A DNA stretch of 64,000 nt from Gammaproteobacteria bacterium. GTDB taxonomy: Bacteria; Pseudomonadota; Gammaproteobacteria; Enterobacterales; Alteromonadaceae. Below the pieces are notes generated by a model. It saw only the letters and a program-made list of their open reading frames with translations. It was not told where the DNA came from and searched no databases. Shown in pieces: positions 27,632 to 37,475 of the stretch. How positions within the stretch are numbered: the stretch's first letter is position 1; each line of letters opens with the position of its first letter. The DNA is taken from contig JAAFAI010000026.1 in the NCBI GenBank assembly GCA_018222405.1, positions 1 to 64,000 on the forward strand, given 5' to 3'. The position numbers were made by a program, and so were the translations under genes.

Positions 27632-28561
27632 CTAACCTTTTAAAAATAACGAAGCAGGATTCCTTTCGCTCGCCTCAATCAAAAGAGGCATACTTCCACG
27701 AGCAACATTTGACGAAATCTTTCCAACAGAAGACCATTTCTCACATGTTTTAGTTCTATAATAGGACAATATTGGATCATTTGCATAACAATCAAACACG
27801 AGTGAAAGCGGTACATATCGTGATGTTGATATGTAACGATATAGTGCTCTCTTGGTAGATTCACAACGATCTAAGCTAACTAACGTTAAGTGTACTTTGT
27901 AACCAAATGCGATCAGTTTGTCTCTAAGCTGCTCTAAAGAGACATGGTCATGTCCAATCTTAGGAATGATAATGTTGTGTTCCTTAGAAACACAATAATC
28001 AAAAAAATTAAGATCTTTTTCGTCTTCCGTACCGAATGTTATAACCTGAGACTCTTCGTGAACTAAGTTTGCACCAAAAGAAACATTAAACTCAGGTAGT
28101 TTGCGTTTGGCATAATCGGAATCGACTACGTAAGCCCCAAATTCGTCCGCGACAAAATTTACAATTCCTGACTTGCCGCTTGCGGGAAGTCCCGTAATAA
28201 TGAACGCATCTTTGGATTTTCCAATCTCCCCCCGGGGCTTAGCGCCACCATTTCCGAGCTTAATTTCATCATCATCATCGAGTCTATCTAGCTTTATGAG
28301 CTCTCGCAGAATGGCTAAGCGAAGTTCCTTTCTAACATCTTCATTCTTATATTTTCTGTTTCTATTTCTAGGGCTACTTAAAGTACTGTCACTTCTAGTA
28401 GCGACCACTACCTTTTCGTTAGCCATTATTTCTTGTGCTAACTCATCAACGTCTGTGATTCTTAACCCAACTAGAGATGCATTATCTAAACCAAGTACAT
28501 TCGTTAAAAAATGTACTGACAGATCGTAGTCATCTAGTAATCTCGCATATTGCGCGCTCAT
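27632..28561 (-). CDS. Zeta-toxin-like P-loop kinase
   Basis: 309 residues. A helical N-terminal region (1-115) precedes Walker A GLPASGKS (124-131, Lys130). Next comes VVDSDYAKRKLPEF (145-158), matching the zeta segment VIDNDTFKQQHPNF with the catalytic acidic residue, and then the NIIIP strand and GYKVHLTLVSLDRCESTKRALYRY, which has Arg232, Arg238 and Arg242 where zeta toxins place nucleotide-binding arginines. Zeta toxins phosphorylate UDP-N-acetylglucosamine or other nucleotide sugars. The kinase core looks complete. The N-terminal extension is unlike the epsilon antitoxin and might be a fused control domain. First gene of the operon, just inside the tRNA boundary. Confidence 0.75.
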   Translation of the reverse strand: MSAQYARLLDDYDLSVHFLTNVLGLDNASLVGLRITDVDELAQEIMANEKVVVATRSDSTLSSPRNRNRKYKNEDVRKELRLAILRELIKLDRLDDDDEIKLGNGGAKPRGEIGKSKDAFIITGLPASGKSGIVNFVADEFGAYVVDSDYAKRKLPEFNVSFGANLVHEESQVITFGTEDEKDLNFFDYCVSKEHNIIIPKIGHDHVSLEQLRDKLIAFGYKVHLTLVSLDRCESTKRALYRYISTSRYVPLSLVFDCYANDPILSYYRTKTCEKWSSVGKISSNVARGSMPLLIEASERNPASLFLKG

Positions 28562-28708
28562 TTATAAATCCTTTTATTTGATATTTTCAATTTAACAGAG
28601 CTTGTTTGAGAGCACAATCGTGTTAAAGCTATAACCTGCTACACATATGCTACATATTTCAAAAAAGGATTCTTTAGAAGAAGATATTCGGGCTGTAGCC
28701 TTTGAAAA

Positions 28709-28785
28709 TGGCGCACCCGAGAGGATTCGAACCTCTGACCTTTGCCTCCGGAGGGCAACGCTCTATCCAGCTGAGCTACGGGTGC
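28709..28785 (-). tRNA. tRNA-Arg (anticodon CCG)
   Basis: A 77-base cloverleaf on the minus strand with encoded CCA. The acceptor stem is GCACCCG/CGGGTGC, the anticodon stem TTGCC/GGCAA with loop CTCCGGA giving anticodon CCG, and the T arm contains GGTTCGAATCC. It reads the CGG codon. Its 3' end faces the AT-rich accessory stretch. The 147 bp between it and the zeta-like gene hold no gene and no visible attachment repeat. Confidence 0.96.
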
Positions 28786-28962
28786 GTACTTGGTAAACGG
28801 CTAGGAACCGTCTAGAGTGGCGCATTATAGGAGTTCATCTGGTTAATTTACAGTAAAAAATGAAAATGCTGGTGCTGATGTTTAAAAAACCGGCAAATTT
28901 GGCTTTTGCTTCGCGTTCTGAATTGGCTTAGTCTGGTTTTAACAATAAAGGATGTTAAGTGT

Positions 28963-30294
28963 ATGTCTCGAATTTGGCAGGTTATTTTGTGTGGTTTTCT
29001 GGGTGCGCTGGTTTCATTCTCGGCCCTGGCTGATGAGCAAAGCGATTTGGATTTTTACCATAACGTGTTTAGCGCCCCACCGCTGTTACCCAAACAATAC
29101 ACGTCTGATTGCGGCGTGCCCGACTGCATTGCGAACATGATGCCAGGCGCGACTATGCGCAGCCGCAAACCAAACCCCGATTATTTTACTGTTGAGCAGT
29201 CTGGTACCGCTCCTGGCTGGGAAGAACGGGTCGCCAGTGATTGGAACTACTTTAATGTGCCGGCCTCACTGGGCAAAATTACCCTGATTGATTTTGGTGC
29301 TACGCCCGATGGAACAGGTTATCGCTATCTGGCGAATGCCAATACCCAGGATGTGCTTTATGAGCCCTGGAGCTCTTCTAAAATTATGGCTTTTGCCGGG
29401 GCGCTGACGACGATTGGCCGGGAAGTGAGTGCTTCTACTCTGGTGGGTGATGTAAAGCTGGGCGATCTGATCACCAGTATTAACAGTTATGCGCCCTCGG
29501 GTAAGGCAGATGGTAACTCCAATGCCATTGCCACCTACTTTGCGAACATTGCCGGGCGGGAAGTTCTTACCGGTTTGTTTCATGACAAATGGCTTAACAT
29601 GAACAATCCGGCCATTCGCTTTCGGGGCGCCTATGGCCCTACTGCGTTTGCGCCGAGCTCAGCCGACTGGCAGTTCGATTTACGCAACAAACTGGCTGTG
29701 GAGCCGTTTGAAGAGGCCAGCGACGATCCTTTTTATCAAGCGTATCGCTGCGATGAGTGCGGTATAACCGGTAATAAGCCCATGACAACGCTGGCCCAGG
29801 CTGAGTTTTTAAAGCGCATGGTTACCCATACTTCAGAGCCACAAACCCGCTTACCGGGCTTTAGGACTTCTCACCTTGATATGCTGTTGTATGGTAATGG
29901 CCATAGTAATTCGGTGGTCGATGCCGGCGGCATGCAGGCGGGTATCGGCGTACTGTTGGCCCGTGCCATTGCTAATGCGCTGGCGCCAGGCTCTGACGCC
30001 TCGGCAAAGGCGGTGCTGGATGAATTAACGGGTGGCAGATGGCGCATCTTTCAGAAAATTGGTGCCGGGCCCAGTGAAACCCGCAACCAAAGCGAAACGG
30101 TTTTACTGGCGCATGTGATCTTGCAGCTAAATGGAAAGCTCATGCGGGAGTTTACGCTGGCCGTGCAAACCGAGGTGCCTGGAGCCAACGAAGCCGGTGT
30201 TGGCCGGGCTGGCAAAAAAATGCAACAGTTGCTGAATATTGCCATGGCCCAATTGCTTGGCGAAAAGTCATCTAAAATGGCTGCCGGGCAGTAA
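28963..30294 (+). CDS. Secreted serine-hydrolase-like protein, unknown substrate
   Basis: 443 residues from the ATG at 28963 (an in-frame upstream start at 28906 adds a non-signal stretch; AAAGG lies before 28963). The signal peptide ends at SALA/DEQ. The segment YEPWSSSKIMAFAGAL contains an SxxK motif, followed about 60 residues later by SNAIATYF (an SxN-like motif), the arrangement found in penicillin-binding protein and beta-lactamase-fold enzymes. The third motif (KTG/HTG) is not certain; YGNGHSNSVVDAGG is a possible site. Four Cys (SDCGVPDC and RCDECG) may form disulfides. I do not recognise the family. It lies alone between the tRNA and cytochrome c5. Confidence 0.55.
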   Translation: MSRIWQVILCGFLGALVSFSALADEQSDLDFYHNVFSAPPLLPKQYTSDCGVPDCIANMMPGATMRSRKPNPDYFTVEQSGTAPGWEERVASDWNYFNVPASLGKITLIDFGATPDGTGYRYLANANTQDVLYEPWSSSKIMAFAGALTTIGREVSASTLVGDVKLGDLITSINSYAPSGKADGNSNAIATYFANIAGREVLTGLFHDKWLNMNNPAIRFRGAYGPTAFAPSSADWQFDLRNKLAVEPFEEASDDPFYQAYRCDECGITGNKPMTTLAQAEFLKRMVTHTSEPQTRLPGFRTSHLDMLLYGNGHSNSVVDAGGMQAGIGVLLARAIANALAPGSDASAKAVLDELTGGRWRIFQKIGAGPSETRNQSETVLLAHVILQLNGKLMREFTLAVQTEVPGANEAGVGRAGKKMQQLLNIAMAQLLGEKSSKMAAGQ

Positions 30295-30457
30295 AAATGG
30301 TTGCCCGTAAGCGACACAGCGGCAAAAAAGCGTTTTTTATTGGCTTTTTGTCGGATAAGGACTAATCAATTAGTCTCAAACAGTTGTCGCGGCTGGATTA
30401 ACCTTTATAATCATGCGGATTATTTATTTTTCAGACCAAAATTGCCTGGAGACGATT

Positions 30458-30850
30458 GTGAAATTAAAAACGTGGTTAGGTATGGGCGCTGTAGTACTGG
30501 CAGCTTTTGCGGTAAACGCTCAGGAAATGTCAGACGAGGCGATCAAAGAGCGTATTAAGCCAGTTGGCTCTGTGCACGTTGCAGGCGCTGCGGCCGCTGC
30601 ACCTGCCGGTGCATTGTCGGGTGAAGACGTATTTAACAAAGCTTGTGTTGCTTGTCACGCTGCCGGTGTACTGGGTGCGCCTCGTGTAAACAACGAAGCC
30701 GACTGGGCGCCTCGCCTGGAAAAAGGTTTCGACGCTGTATTAGCCAATGCGATTAACGGTTTCAATGCCATGCCTCCTCGTGGTACCTGTGCCAGCTGTA
30801 GCGATGACGACATCAAAGCAGCCATTGAGTACATGACCGAAGAGCTATAA
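30458..30850 (+). CDS. Cytochrome c5 family protein
   Basis: 130 residues from the GTG at 30458 (GGAG upstream), preferred over an in-frame ATG 15 codons earlier because the signal peptide MKLKTWLGMGAVVLAAFAVNAQ then starts correctly. One haem site CVACH, a distal Met in FNAMPPRG, and the additional pair CASCSDDD that forms the disulfide typical of cytochrome c5. A low-complexity Ala/Gly hinge (AGAAAAAPAGA) joins the N-terminal part to the haem domain. It is a periplasmic electron carrier, possibly to a terminal oxidase. Monocistronic, followed by a long inverted repeat. Confidence 0.9.
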   Translation: MKLKTWLGMGAVVLAAFAVNAQEMSDEAIKERIKPVGSVHVAGAAAAAPAGALSGEDVFNKACVACHAAGVLGAPRVNNEADWAPRLEKGFDAVLANAINGFNAMPPRGTCASCSDDDIKAAIEYMTEEL

Positions 30851-30865
30851 CGCTCGGTAACACTG

Positions 30866-30922
30866 ACAACCTGCATGTTTTGCGCAACTTCGGCGCATTT
30901 CGACACCAAAACAGCAGGTTGT
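30866..30922. repeat. Long inverted repeat after cytochrome c5 gene
   Basis: ACAACCTGC at 30866 pairs with GCAGGTTGT ending at 30922. After a single bulged A the stem continues with TGTTTTG/CAAAACA, giving 16 bp around a 24-base loop that has its own GCG/CGC pairing. There is no T tract. It could be a transcript 3'-end stabiliser or a weak terminator. Confidence 0.55.
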
Positions 30923-31017
30923 TGGTGAGTACATTCCCTCCAAAGCTCTGGCAAAATTATCCACAATAGAGTAAGTTATTCGTTTTACTCTAGCGGATTG
31001 CCGGCTGCTGTTTTTTT

Positions 31018-33627
31018 ATGTCATCTGAGTCAACAAAATACGAGTTGTCAGAAGCGGAATTAAGAGAGCTTATCCCGCAGCTGCAGCAGTTAACTGATAA
31101 ATACAAGCGTGCTGAAAGAGTTCAGAAAGCGCTGTTTAACATATCAGAGCTGGCCAGTTCCGTTAGTAACCTGTCTCGCCTCTATCCTGCTATTCATGAA
31201 ATCATCGCCGACTTTATGGATGCGGAAAACTTTTTTGTTGCCTTTTACTCGCCTGATACCGCCATGGTGGACATGGCCTACTTTGTTGATGAGTTCGATG
31301 AACAGGTGGTTAAGCAACTGCCCGCCGAAGAGCTTAAAAAAGGCCTTACCGGTTATATTCTTGAGTCCGGCAATCATGTTTTTTACCGCAACGATAACCA
31401 GGACGAGTTTGATAAAGACCACAAAGTTGAGCTGATTGGCAGTCAGCCCCACCAGCTTTTAGGCGTGCCGTTAAAACGCGGTAGCCAGGTGATTGGTGCC
31501 ATGGTGGTACAAACCTACGACGATAACGTGAGTTACACCCAGGAAGATCTGGAAGTATTGCTGTTTGCTTCCCAGCACATTGTCACCACCGTCGACCGGG
31601 TAAAAAACCGCGAGCTTACCGAGCGCACTATTCGTGAGCGCACCCGCCAGCTGCGCCAGATCAACGACGACCTGCAGGAAGAAATCCTCGAACGCCAGAA
31701 AGTCGAAGCGCTGCAGCAGGCCTTATTTGAAATATCAGAACTGTCGGCGACTGCCAGCCGCAACATGGACTCTTTCTACTCCAGCTTGCACGAAATTATT
31801 GCCCGGCTGATAAGCGCGCCTAACTGCTATATTGCCATCCTCGATGATACTAAGCAGTTCCTGAACTTCCCCTATTTTAGTGATACTCAGGATGATACGC
31901 CGGGAACCCGGCCCTTAGGCTTTGGCTTAACCGAGTTTGTTATTCGCCGTGGTCAGGCGGAGCTGATTGATCCGTCGCGTATTTTGTCGCTCACTGAAGA
32001 CGGCGAAATCGACGTTACCGTAGCCCAGCGAATTTTAAAGCAGGCCAACTCCTGGCTGGGCTCGCCGCTAATTATTGATGGCGAGGTGTATGGGGTGATT
32101 GCCGTACAAACCTATGGTAAATCAGCCAAGTACACCCCGCGCGATTTAGAGTTAATGCGCTTTGTGTCGCACCATATTGCCGTTGCACTGGAGCGTAAAT
32201 TCCGCGCCGAGGCTATGCATGCCTACAGCGAACAGCTGGAAGAGCGGGTTAAAGAGCGCACCACCGAGCTTAACCGCGCTAATGATGTGTTGCGCCAGCA
32301 AATTGAAGAGCGTAAGGAAATCGAGCGTAAGCTGATCCACGACGCCCATCACGATACCCTTACCGACCTGCCTAACCGCTCTATGTTTGCCAGCCGTCTG
32401 GAGCTGGCCATTGCCAATAAACAGCGCCACCCGGAAAACCTGTTTGCGGTACTGTTTATCGATTTAGACCGGTTTAAAATTATTAACGATACCCTTGGCC
32501 ATCATGCCGGCGATGAATTCTTAATTGAGGTATCCAAGCGTATTACCAAGTGTATCCGGGGCCACGATTTACTGGCCCGGCACGGCGGTGACGAATTCGT
32601 GCTGCTACTGGATAATTTTGAGTATACCTCCGACGTGGAAGAAATCTCCGCGCGCATTATCGACTCGATTTCGGAGCCGTTTATTCTCGACGACAAAGAG
32701 ATGTATTCCGGCGCCAGTATCGGGATAGCCCATGTAGAAACCTACTACCGCAGCGCCGATGAAGTGATCCGCGACGCCGATGCCGCCATGTATCAGGCAA
32801 AATCGCTGGGCCGCGGCCGGTTGGTTATATTCGATAAGAGTATGCGTGAGCGTCTGCTGGAAGAGCTGGAGCTGGAAAACGAATTTCGCCGTTCACTGCG
32901 CGACAGGGAGTTTGAATGCTACCTGCAGCCGGTTATTAATCTCAACACCAAGCAACCGCTGTATCACGAAATTTATGTGCGCTGGGTGCACCCGTCGCTG
33001 GGTAAGATCTCCCGCGAGCAGTTCCGCCAGGTGGCTGAGCAAAGTGGCTTAATTCTGGAACTGGATATGTATCAGTTGCGGGCTGCCTGCGAATTACTGA
33101 AAACCTGGCCAGATGCCGAACGGGTAGGTTACGAGCCTAAAATTGCGGTGAATGTATCCATTAACCATTTATTGCAGAGCTCACTGGTACAAAAAATTCT
33201 TAACGTCATTAGTGAAGCCGGAGTATCGCCTGCGGCACTGGTATTTGAGTTCGACGAAAACGATCTGAACCGCCGCTCACAATACATTTTACCGGCTATC
33301 AAAAAGCTCAAACGCGCCGGTGTTACGCTGGTGCTGGATAACTTTGGTAGCGGCCTGGCCTCGCTGAGTTATTTATTCTCTTACCCGTTTGATTACATCA
33401 AGATTGATCACCGCTTTATTAAATCACTGCCGCGTTCGCTGCGTAATTTAAAGCTGATCCAGTCGGTTATGCTGATTTCCGGGCACCTCAAGTTCGACGT
33501 GATTGCCGAAGGTATCGACAGCTACTCCCAGCTTGAGGCGTTAACCGAAATTGAGTGTATTTATGGCCAGGGCAAGTACCTGGAAAGCTCGCAATTACTG
33601 CCAGCGCTGAACCAGTCGAGCGCCTAA
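31018..33627 (+). CDS. GAF-GAF-GGDEF-EAL protein with degenerate EAL domain
   Basis: 869 residues, cytoplasmic. Two GAF domains (about 30-195 and 235-395) are each followed by a coiled-coil linker ([18 protein letters not shown] and the analogous segment near 410). The GGDEF domain (about 440-600) has the intact signature HGGDEF, so diguanylate cyclase activity is possible. In the EAL domain the signature reads HEIYVRW in place of EALLRW, and DDFGTG has become DNFGSG; most catalytic glutamates appear lost, so phosphodiesterase activity is unlikely and the domain may bind c-di-GMP or regulate the cyclase. The stop overlaps the convergent rep stop by 4 bp. Confidence 0.9.
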   Translation: MSSESTKYELSEAELRELIPQLQQLTDKYKRAERVQKALFNISELASSVSNLSRLYPAIHEIIADFMDAENFFVAFYSPDTAMVDMAYFVDEFDEQVVKQLPAEELKKGLTGYILESGNHVFYRNDNQDEFDKDHKVELIGSQPHQLLGVPLKRGSQVIGAMVVQTYDDNVSYTQEDLEVLLFASQHIVTTVDRVKNRELTERTIRERTRQLRQINDDLQEEILERQKVEALQQALFEISELSATASRNMDSFYSSLHEIIARLISAPNCYIAILDDTKQFLNFPYFSDTQDDTPGTRPLGFGLTEFVIRRGQAELIDPSRILSLTEDGEIDVTVAQRILKQANSWLGSPLIIDGEVYGVIAVQTYGKSAKYTPRDLELMRFVSHHIAVALERKFRAEAMHAYSEQLEERVKERTTELNRANDVLRQQIEERKEIERKLIHDAHHDTLTDLPNRSMFASRLELAIANKQRHPENLFAVLFIDLDRFKIINDTLGHHAGDEFLIEVSKRITKCIRGHDLLARHGGDEFVLLLDNFEYTSDVEEISARIIDSISEPFILDDKEMYSGASIGIAHVETYYRSADEVIRDADAAMYQAKSLGRGRLVIFDKSMRERLLEELELENEFRRSLRDREFECYLQPVINLNTKQPLYHEIYVRWVHPSLGKISREQFRQVAEQSGLILELDMYQLRAACELLKTWPDAERVGYEPKIAVNVSINHLLQSSLVQKILNVISEAGVSPAALVFEFDENDLNRRSQYILPAIKKLKRAGVTLVLDNFGSGLASLSYLFSYPFDYIKIDHRFIKSLPRSLRNLKLIQSVMLISGHLKFDVIAEGIDSYSQLEALTEIECIYGQGKYLESSQLLPALNQSSA

Positions 33628-35639
33628 GACTTACCCAGCATCTCGCGGATATTGGCAATACTGGCCTGGCCTTTTTGCTGGCGCTCTTCGGCCGTTACCT
33701 TACGTTTTTTCTCTTCCCATTCCAGATCGTCGGTTGGCAGCTCGTATAAGAAACGGCTGGGTTCTGGCTGGATAACTTCGCCAAACTGACGGCGCTCTTT
33801 CGACAAAGTAAAAATCAGCTCGCGCTGGGCACGGGTGATCCCCACGTAAGCCAGGCGACGCTCTTCTTCCACGTTATCCTCATCAATGCTGCTCTGATGC
33901 GGCAGCAGGCCTTCTTCCATGCCCACCAGAAACACAATGGGAAACTCCAGACCCTTGGAGGCATGTAAGGTCATCAGCTGCACCTGGTCGGCCTCGGCTT
34001 CTTCTTCGCCGCGCTCCATCATGTCTCTTAAGATTAAGCGGTTAACCACTTCGGGTAAGGTCATGGGTGCGTTAAGCTCATCACCCTCGAGCATATCGGT
34101 TACCCAGCCAAACAACGTACTAACGTTAGCCATGCCCATTTCGGCGGCCTTGGGGCTGGTGCTGTGCTCATAGAGCCATTCTTCGTAGCTCATGGCGCGG
34201 ATCATGTTTCTGAGTACTGCTGCGGTGTCGCCACGCACCGCTTCGTCGGAGAGCGACACAATCCAGCGCGCAAAATTATGTACGGCCAGATAGCCTTTGC
34301 CGCTTAGTACTGAATTAAGGTTGTCGTGGCAGGCCGCCTCGAACATCGACACACCGAGTTCATTAGCAAAGTTACCCAGCTTTTCCAGGGTGGCGCGGCC
34401 TATGCCCCGGCTGGGCGTATTGATCACCCGTAACAGGGCGTTGTCGTCATCCTGATTTACCAGCAAGCGCAGGTAAGCCATGATGTCTTTCACTTCGGTA
34501 CGGCCAAAGAACGACATCCCGCCACTGATTTTGTAAGGAATACGGTTACTCATCAGCAGCTTTTCAAACAGGCGGCTCTGGTGGTTACCGCGATACAAAA
34601 TCGCGTAATCCTTAAACTTGGTGCGATTGGTAAATTTATGCGCCAGCAGTTCCGCTACCACCCGCTCGGCTTCGTGTTCTTCGTTTTTAGCCATTAACAC
34701 CCGTAGCGGCACACCGTAATCGAGGGCCGAGAACAGGGTTTTGTCGAACATGTGCGGGTTGTTCTGAATAAGAATGTTAGCGCAGTGCAGAATACGCCCT
34801 GAGGAGCGGTAATTTTGCTCCAGCTTGATCACTCTTAAACGGGGAAAGTCTTCCTGCAGTAAGCTCAGGTTTTGCGGCCGGGCGCCACGCCAGGAATAAA
34901 TCGACTGGTCGTCGTCGCCCACCACGGTAAACCGGGCCCGTTCGCCCACCAGCAGCTTTACCAGCTCGTACTGGCTGGTGTTGGTATCCTGATACTCATC
35001 CACCAGCAGGTAGCGAATTTTGCTCTGCCATTTGGTGCGGGCTTTTTCATCCACTTTGAGCAGCAGCGTGGGCAGCATGATCAAATCATCAAAATCCAGT
35101 GCGTTGTAGGCACGCAGATGGTTCTGATACTGCTGATAATACTCGGCAAACTCTTTTTCACCCTGGCTCACTGCCTGCTTTAGCAGTAGCTCCGGGGTTA
35201 ACAGATCGTTTTTCCAGTTAGAGATACAGCTTTGCAGTAATTTAAGCTGATCTTTATCGCCGTCGAGTGAGTGGGCGGTGAGGTCGTTAAGCAGCGCCAT
35301 GCTGTCTTTATCGTCAAACAGCGAGAAACCGGCCTTTAAGCCCAGCGCTTTTACTTCTGACTTAATAATATTTAAGCCCAGGGTGTGGAACGTGGAGACT
35401 TTCAGGCCTCTGGCTTCTACTTTGCCCAGAGTCTGCCCTACCCGCTCTTTCATCTCCCGTGCCGCTTTATTGGTAAAGGTTACTGCGGCGATATAGCGGG
35501 CCGGCATGTCGCACTGGCGCACCAGATGGGCAATTTTGTTGGTGATCACCCGGGTTTTACCACTACCGGCACCGGCGAGTACCAGGCACGGGCCGGATAC
35601 AAAGGTAACAGCAGATTCTTGGGCGGGATTAAGCTTCAT
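33624..35639 (-). CDS. rep: ATP-dependent DNA helicase Rep
   Basis: 671 residues, the length of E. coli Rep (673). It starts [29 protein letters not shown] (motifs Q and Ia with Walker A), then VDEYQDTN (motif II), [13 protein letters not shown] (motif III), EQNYRSS (motif IV), [19 protein letters not shown] (motif V) and [14 protein letters not shown] (motif VI). A superfamily 1A 3'-5' helicase that helps replication forks past obstacles. It sits between the convergent GGDEF/EAL gene and the divergent ubiK. No anomaly seen. Confidence 0.97.
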   Translation of the reverse strand: MKLNPAQESAVTFVSGPCLVLAGAGSGKTRVITNKIAHLVRQCDMPARYIAAVTFTNKAAREMKERVGQTLGKVEARGLKVSTFHTLGLNIIKSEVKALGLKAGFSLFDDKDSMALLNDLTAHSLDGDKDQLKLLQSCISNWKNDLLTPELLLKQAVSQGEKEFAEYYQQYQNHLRAYNALDFDDLIMLPTLLLKVDEKARTKWQSKIRYLLVDEYQDTNTSQYELVKLLVGERARFTVVGDDDQSIYSWRGARPQNLSLLQEDFPRLRVIKLEQNYRSSGRILHCANILIQNNPHMFDKTLFSALDYGVPLRVLMAKNEEHEAERVVAELLAHKFTNRTKFKDYAILYRGNHQSRLFEKLLMSNRIPYKISGGMSFFGRTEVKDIMAYLRLLVNQDDDNALLRVINTPSRGIGRATLEKLGNFANELGVSMFEAACHDNLNSVLSGKGYLAVHNFARWIVSLSDEAVRGDTAAVLRNMIRAMSYEEWLYEHSTSPKAAEMGMANVSTLFGWVTDMLEGDELNAPMTLPEVVNRLILRDMMERGEEEAEADQVQLMTLHASKGLEFPIVFLVGMEEGLLPHQSSIDEDNVEEERRLAYVGITRAQRELIFTLSKERRQFGEVIQPEPSRFLYELPTDDLEWEEKKRKVTAEERQQKGQASIANIREMLGKS

Positions 35640-35792
35640 TAACGGGTATTCTCAACAACAAAGGGAAATGGCAAGGGTAAAGGCGGTATTGTAATCGACC
35701 CATGCCCAGAATCCGAGTACTGATTGTATTGCATCGCGGAGGAAGTGTTTTAGAATAACCCGGACAATTTATGTATTTGCCAAGGAAACGCC

Positions 35793-36035
35793 ATGTTAGA
35801 TCCTAAAAAACTTGAAGATATTGCACGCCAGATTGCCGACTCGGTACCGCCAGGCGTTAAAAACATGGCCGAAGAAGCCGAAGGAAGAATTAAACAGGTG
35901 CTGCAGTCACAACTGTCCAAACTGGATCTGGTGACCCGCGAAGAGTTTGATATTCAAACCCAGGTGTTAATTAAAACCCGGGAAAAGCTGGAAGCCATGG
36001 AAGTACGCCTGGCCGCGCTGGAAGCCGACGACTAA
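35793..36035 (+). CDS. ubiK: Ubiquinone biosynthesis accessory factor UbiK
   Basis: 80 residues of the BMFP (YqiC/UbiK) family: helical N-terminus ([21 protein letters not shown]), then a coiled coil ([17 protein letters not shown]) that drives trimerisation. UbiK helps the Ubi complex in aerobic ubiquinone synthesis. It ends 4 bp inside the convergent ubiA stop (overlap 36032-36035), and lies next to another ubiquinone gene, which fits the role. ATG with CAAGGAA upstream. Confidence 0.9.
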   Translation: MLDPKKLEDIARQIADSVPPGVKNMAEEAEGRIKQVLQSQLSKLDLVTREEFDIQTQVLIKTREKLEAMEVRLAALEADD

Positions 36036-36907
36036 GCCTGCCCCAGCACAATTAAATCCATAATCAGCCCCAGCGCAATCACCAGCCCTACGTAGTGATT
36101 ATCTAAAAAGGCCTTAAAACAGGCCTCGCGCTGGCGGTGGCGAATATTGTAGTGCTGATGAATAAACAGCGCAGCGGCGCCCACCAGGCCGGCATACGCA
36201 AATATGCCAAGATTATTGAGCATAAACACTGCCGCCAGTAACAACAGGGTGATCACTTCCAGCAGCGCTACAATCAGTTTGTCCATGCGGCCAAACAAAA
36301 TGGCGCTCGACTTAATGCCGATAATCACATCATCGTCGCGGTCGACCATGGCATACATGGTGTCGTAAGCAATAGTCCACAGCAGATTCGCTACAAACAG
36401 TAACCAGCCCCACGCCGGGATGTCGCCTCTTACCGCCATCACCGCCATGGGAATCGCCCAGCCGTAGGCTGCACCTAATACAGCCTGTGGCAAGTAGGTA
36501 TAGCGCTTCATAAACGGATAGGCCGAGGCCAGTAGCAGCGCCACGCAGGAAAGCAAAATGGTAGCCCAACTCAGTTGCAGCACAATCAAAAAGGCAATCA
36601 GGATGAGCGCACCAAACAGATGTAAGGCTTCACGCTCGGTGACATGCCCGGCCACCAGCGGGCGCTCATTGGTACGTTTTACCGCGCCATCCACGTGGCG
36701 GTCGGCATAATCGTTAATTACGCAACCGGCAGAACGCATTACCACTACGCCCAGAGAAAATAAAATCAGCTCTTTCAGCGGCGGCATACCGCCTGCAGCC
36801 AGCATTAATGCCCACAGGGTTGGCCACAGCAGCAAATAAATACCAATGGGCTTATCGAGCCGCATGAGTTTGGCGTAGTAAGGAAAGTTTTGCAGGGTCA
36901 GCGTCAT
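36032..36907 (-). CDS. ubiA: 4-hydroxybenzoate polyprenyltransferase UbiA
   Basis: 291 residues from the ATG at 36907 ([22 protein letters not shown]), which matches the start of the family; an in-frame ATG at 36961 would add an 18-residue non-conserved head. The two Asp-rich motifs that bind the prenyl diphosphate through Mg2+ are NDYADRHVD and [12 protein letters not shown]. About eight hydrophobic helices. It attaches the polyprenyl tail to 4-hydroxybenzoate in the inner membrane. The chorismate lyase gene ubiC is not adjacent. Confidence 0.93.
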   Translation of the reverse strand: MTLTLQNFPYYAKLMRLDKPIGIYLLLWPTLWALMLAAGGMPPLKELILFSLGVVVMRSAGCVINDYADRHVDGAVKRTNERPLVAGHVTEREALHLFGALILIAFLIVLQLSWATILLSCVALLLASAYPFMKRYTYLPQAVLGAAYGWAIPMAVMAVRGDIPAWGWLLFVANLLWTIAYDTMYAMVDRDDDVIIGIKSSAILFGRMDKLIVALLEVITLLLLAAVFMLNNLGIFAYAGLVGAAALFIHQHYNIRHRQREACFKAFLDNHYVGLVIALGLIMDLIVLGQA

Positions 36908-37061
36908 GTTTTGGCATACCAGCGCGCAGTGAAGACGCCGGAAGTTTAGCATTGCCTGCAACGCCGAAACAATCCACCATCCGCCTTTAGTCTAAAGTTA
37001 GGTTGTGCGCTGTGGTTGTCTCAACTAGAATTTAGCTAATTGAATTTTATGGATAACCTTA

Positions 37062-37466
37062 ATGAAGCAGTTTCTTCGGCTGATTGTGTTACTTGGCATG
37101 CTCGCGCCTTTTTCTAATGCCTCAGCACAGGAGCAACCGTCTTATGCCTACATTGGTATTGAGCCTGAGATTGTTACTAACTATCTGGGCCCCAATGCCA
37201 CCAAGCTGGGCTATGTACGGGTAATGATCGAAATTATGGTTTCGGATGTCGACCAGCTCGAACTGGTAGAACACCATATGCCGCTGCTGCGTGCTACCGC
37301 CATTGAGATTTTTGGTCGTCAGCCGGAAGAGAAGGTTAAATCACTTACCGGCCGTGAAGACATTCGCCGCGCCGTGCTGGCCGCGCTGCAGGATCATATG
37401 CTGCAGGAAACCGGGGCCAAGGTAATTAAAGACATTATCTTTACCAAGTACCTGCACCAGAAATAG
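37062..37466 (+). CDS. FliL-like secreted protein
   Basis: 134 residues with a cleavable-looking signal (MKQFLRLIVLLGMLAPFSNASAQ) and a FliL domain: YAYIGIEPEIVTNYLG, YVRVMIEIMV, LRATAIEIFGRQPEEKVKSLTGREDIRRAVLAAL and the closing IKDIIFTKYLHQ. FliL stabilises the flagellar motor, but this version lies outside any flagellar operon and lacks the usual single membrane anchor with long linker, so it is probably a paralogue found in several marine gammaproteobacteria. Its function is not established. Monocistronic, convergent with glpG. Confidence 0.82.
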   Translation: MKQFLRLIVLLGMLAPFSNASAQEQPSYAYIGIEPEIVTNYLGPNATKLGYVRVMIEIMVSDVDQLELVEHHMPLLRATAIEIFGRQPEEKVKSLTGREDIRRAVLAALQDHMLQETGAKVIKDIIFTKYLHQK

Positions 37467-37475
37467 CGGTTCAAC

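Noticed and set aside
16170..28708. Attachment-site repeats or integrase for a mobile island
   Set aside because: No copy of the tRNA 3' end, no terminal inverted repeats and no recombinase gene were seen.
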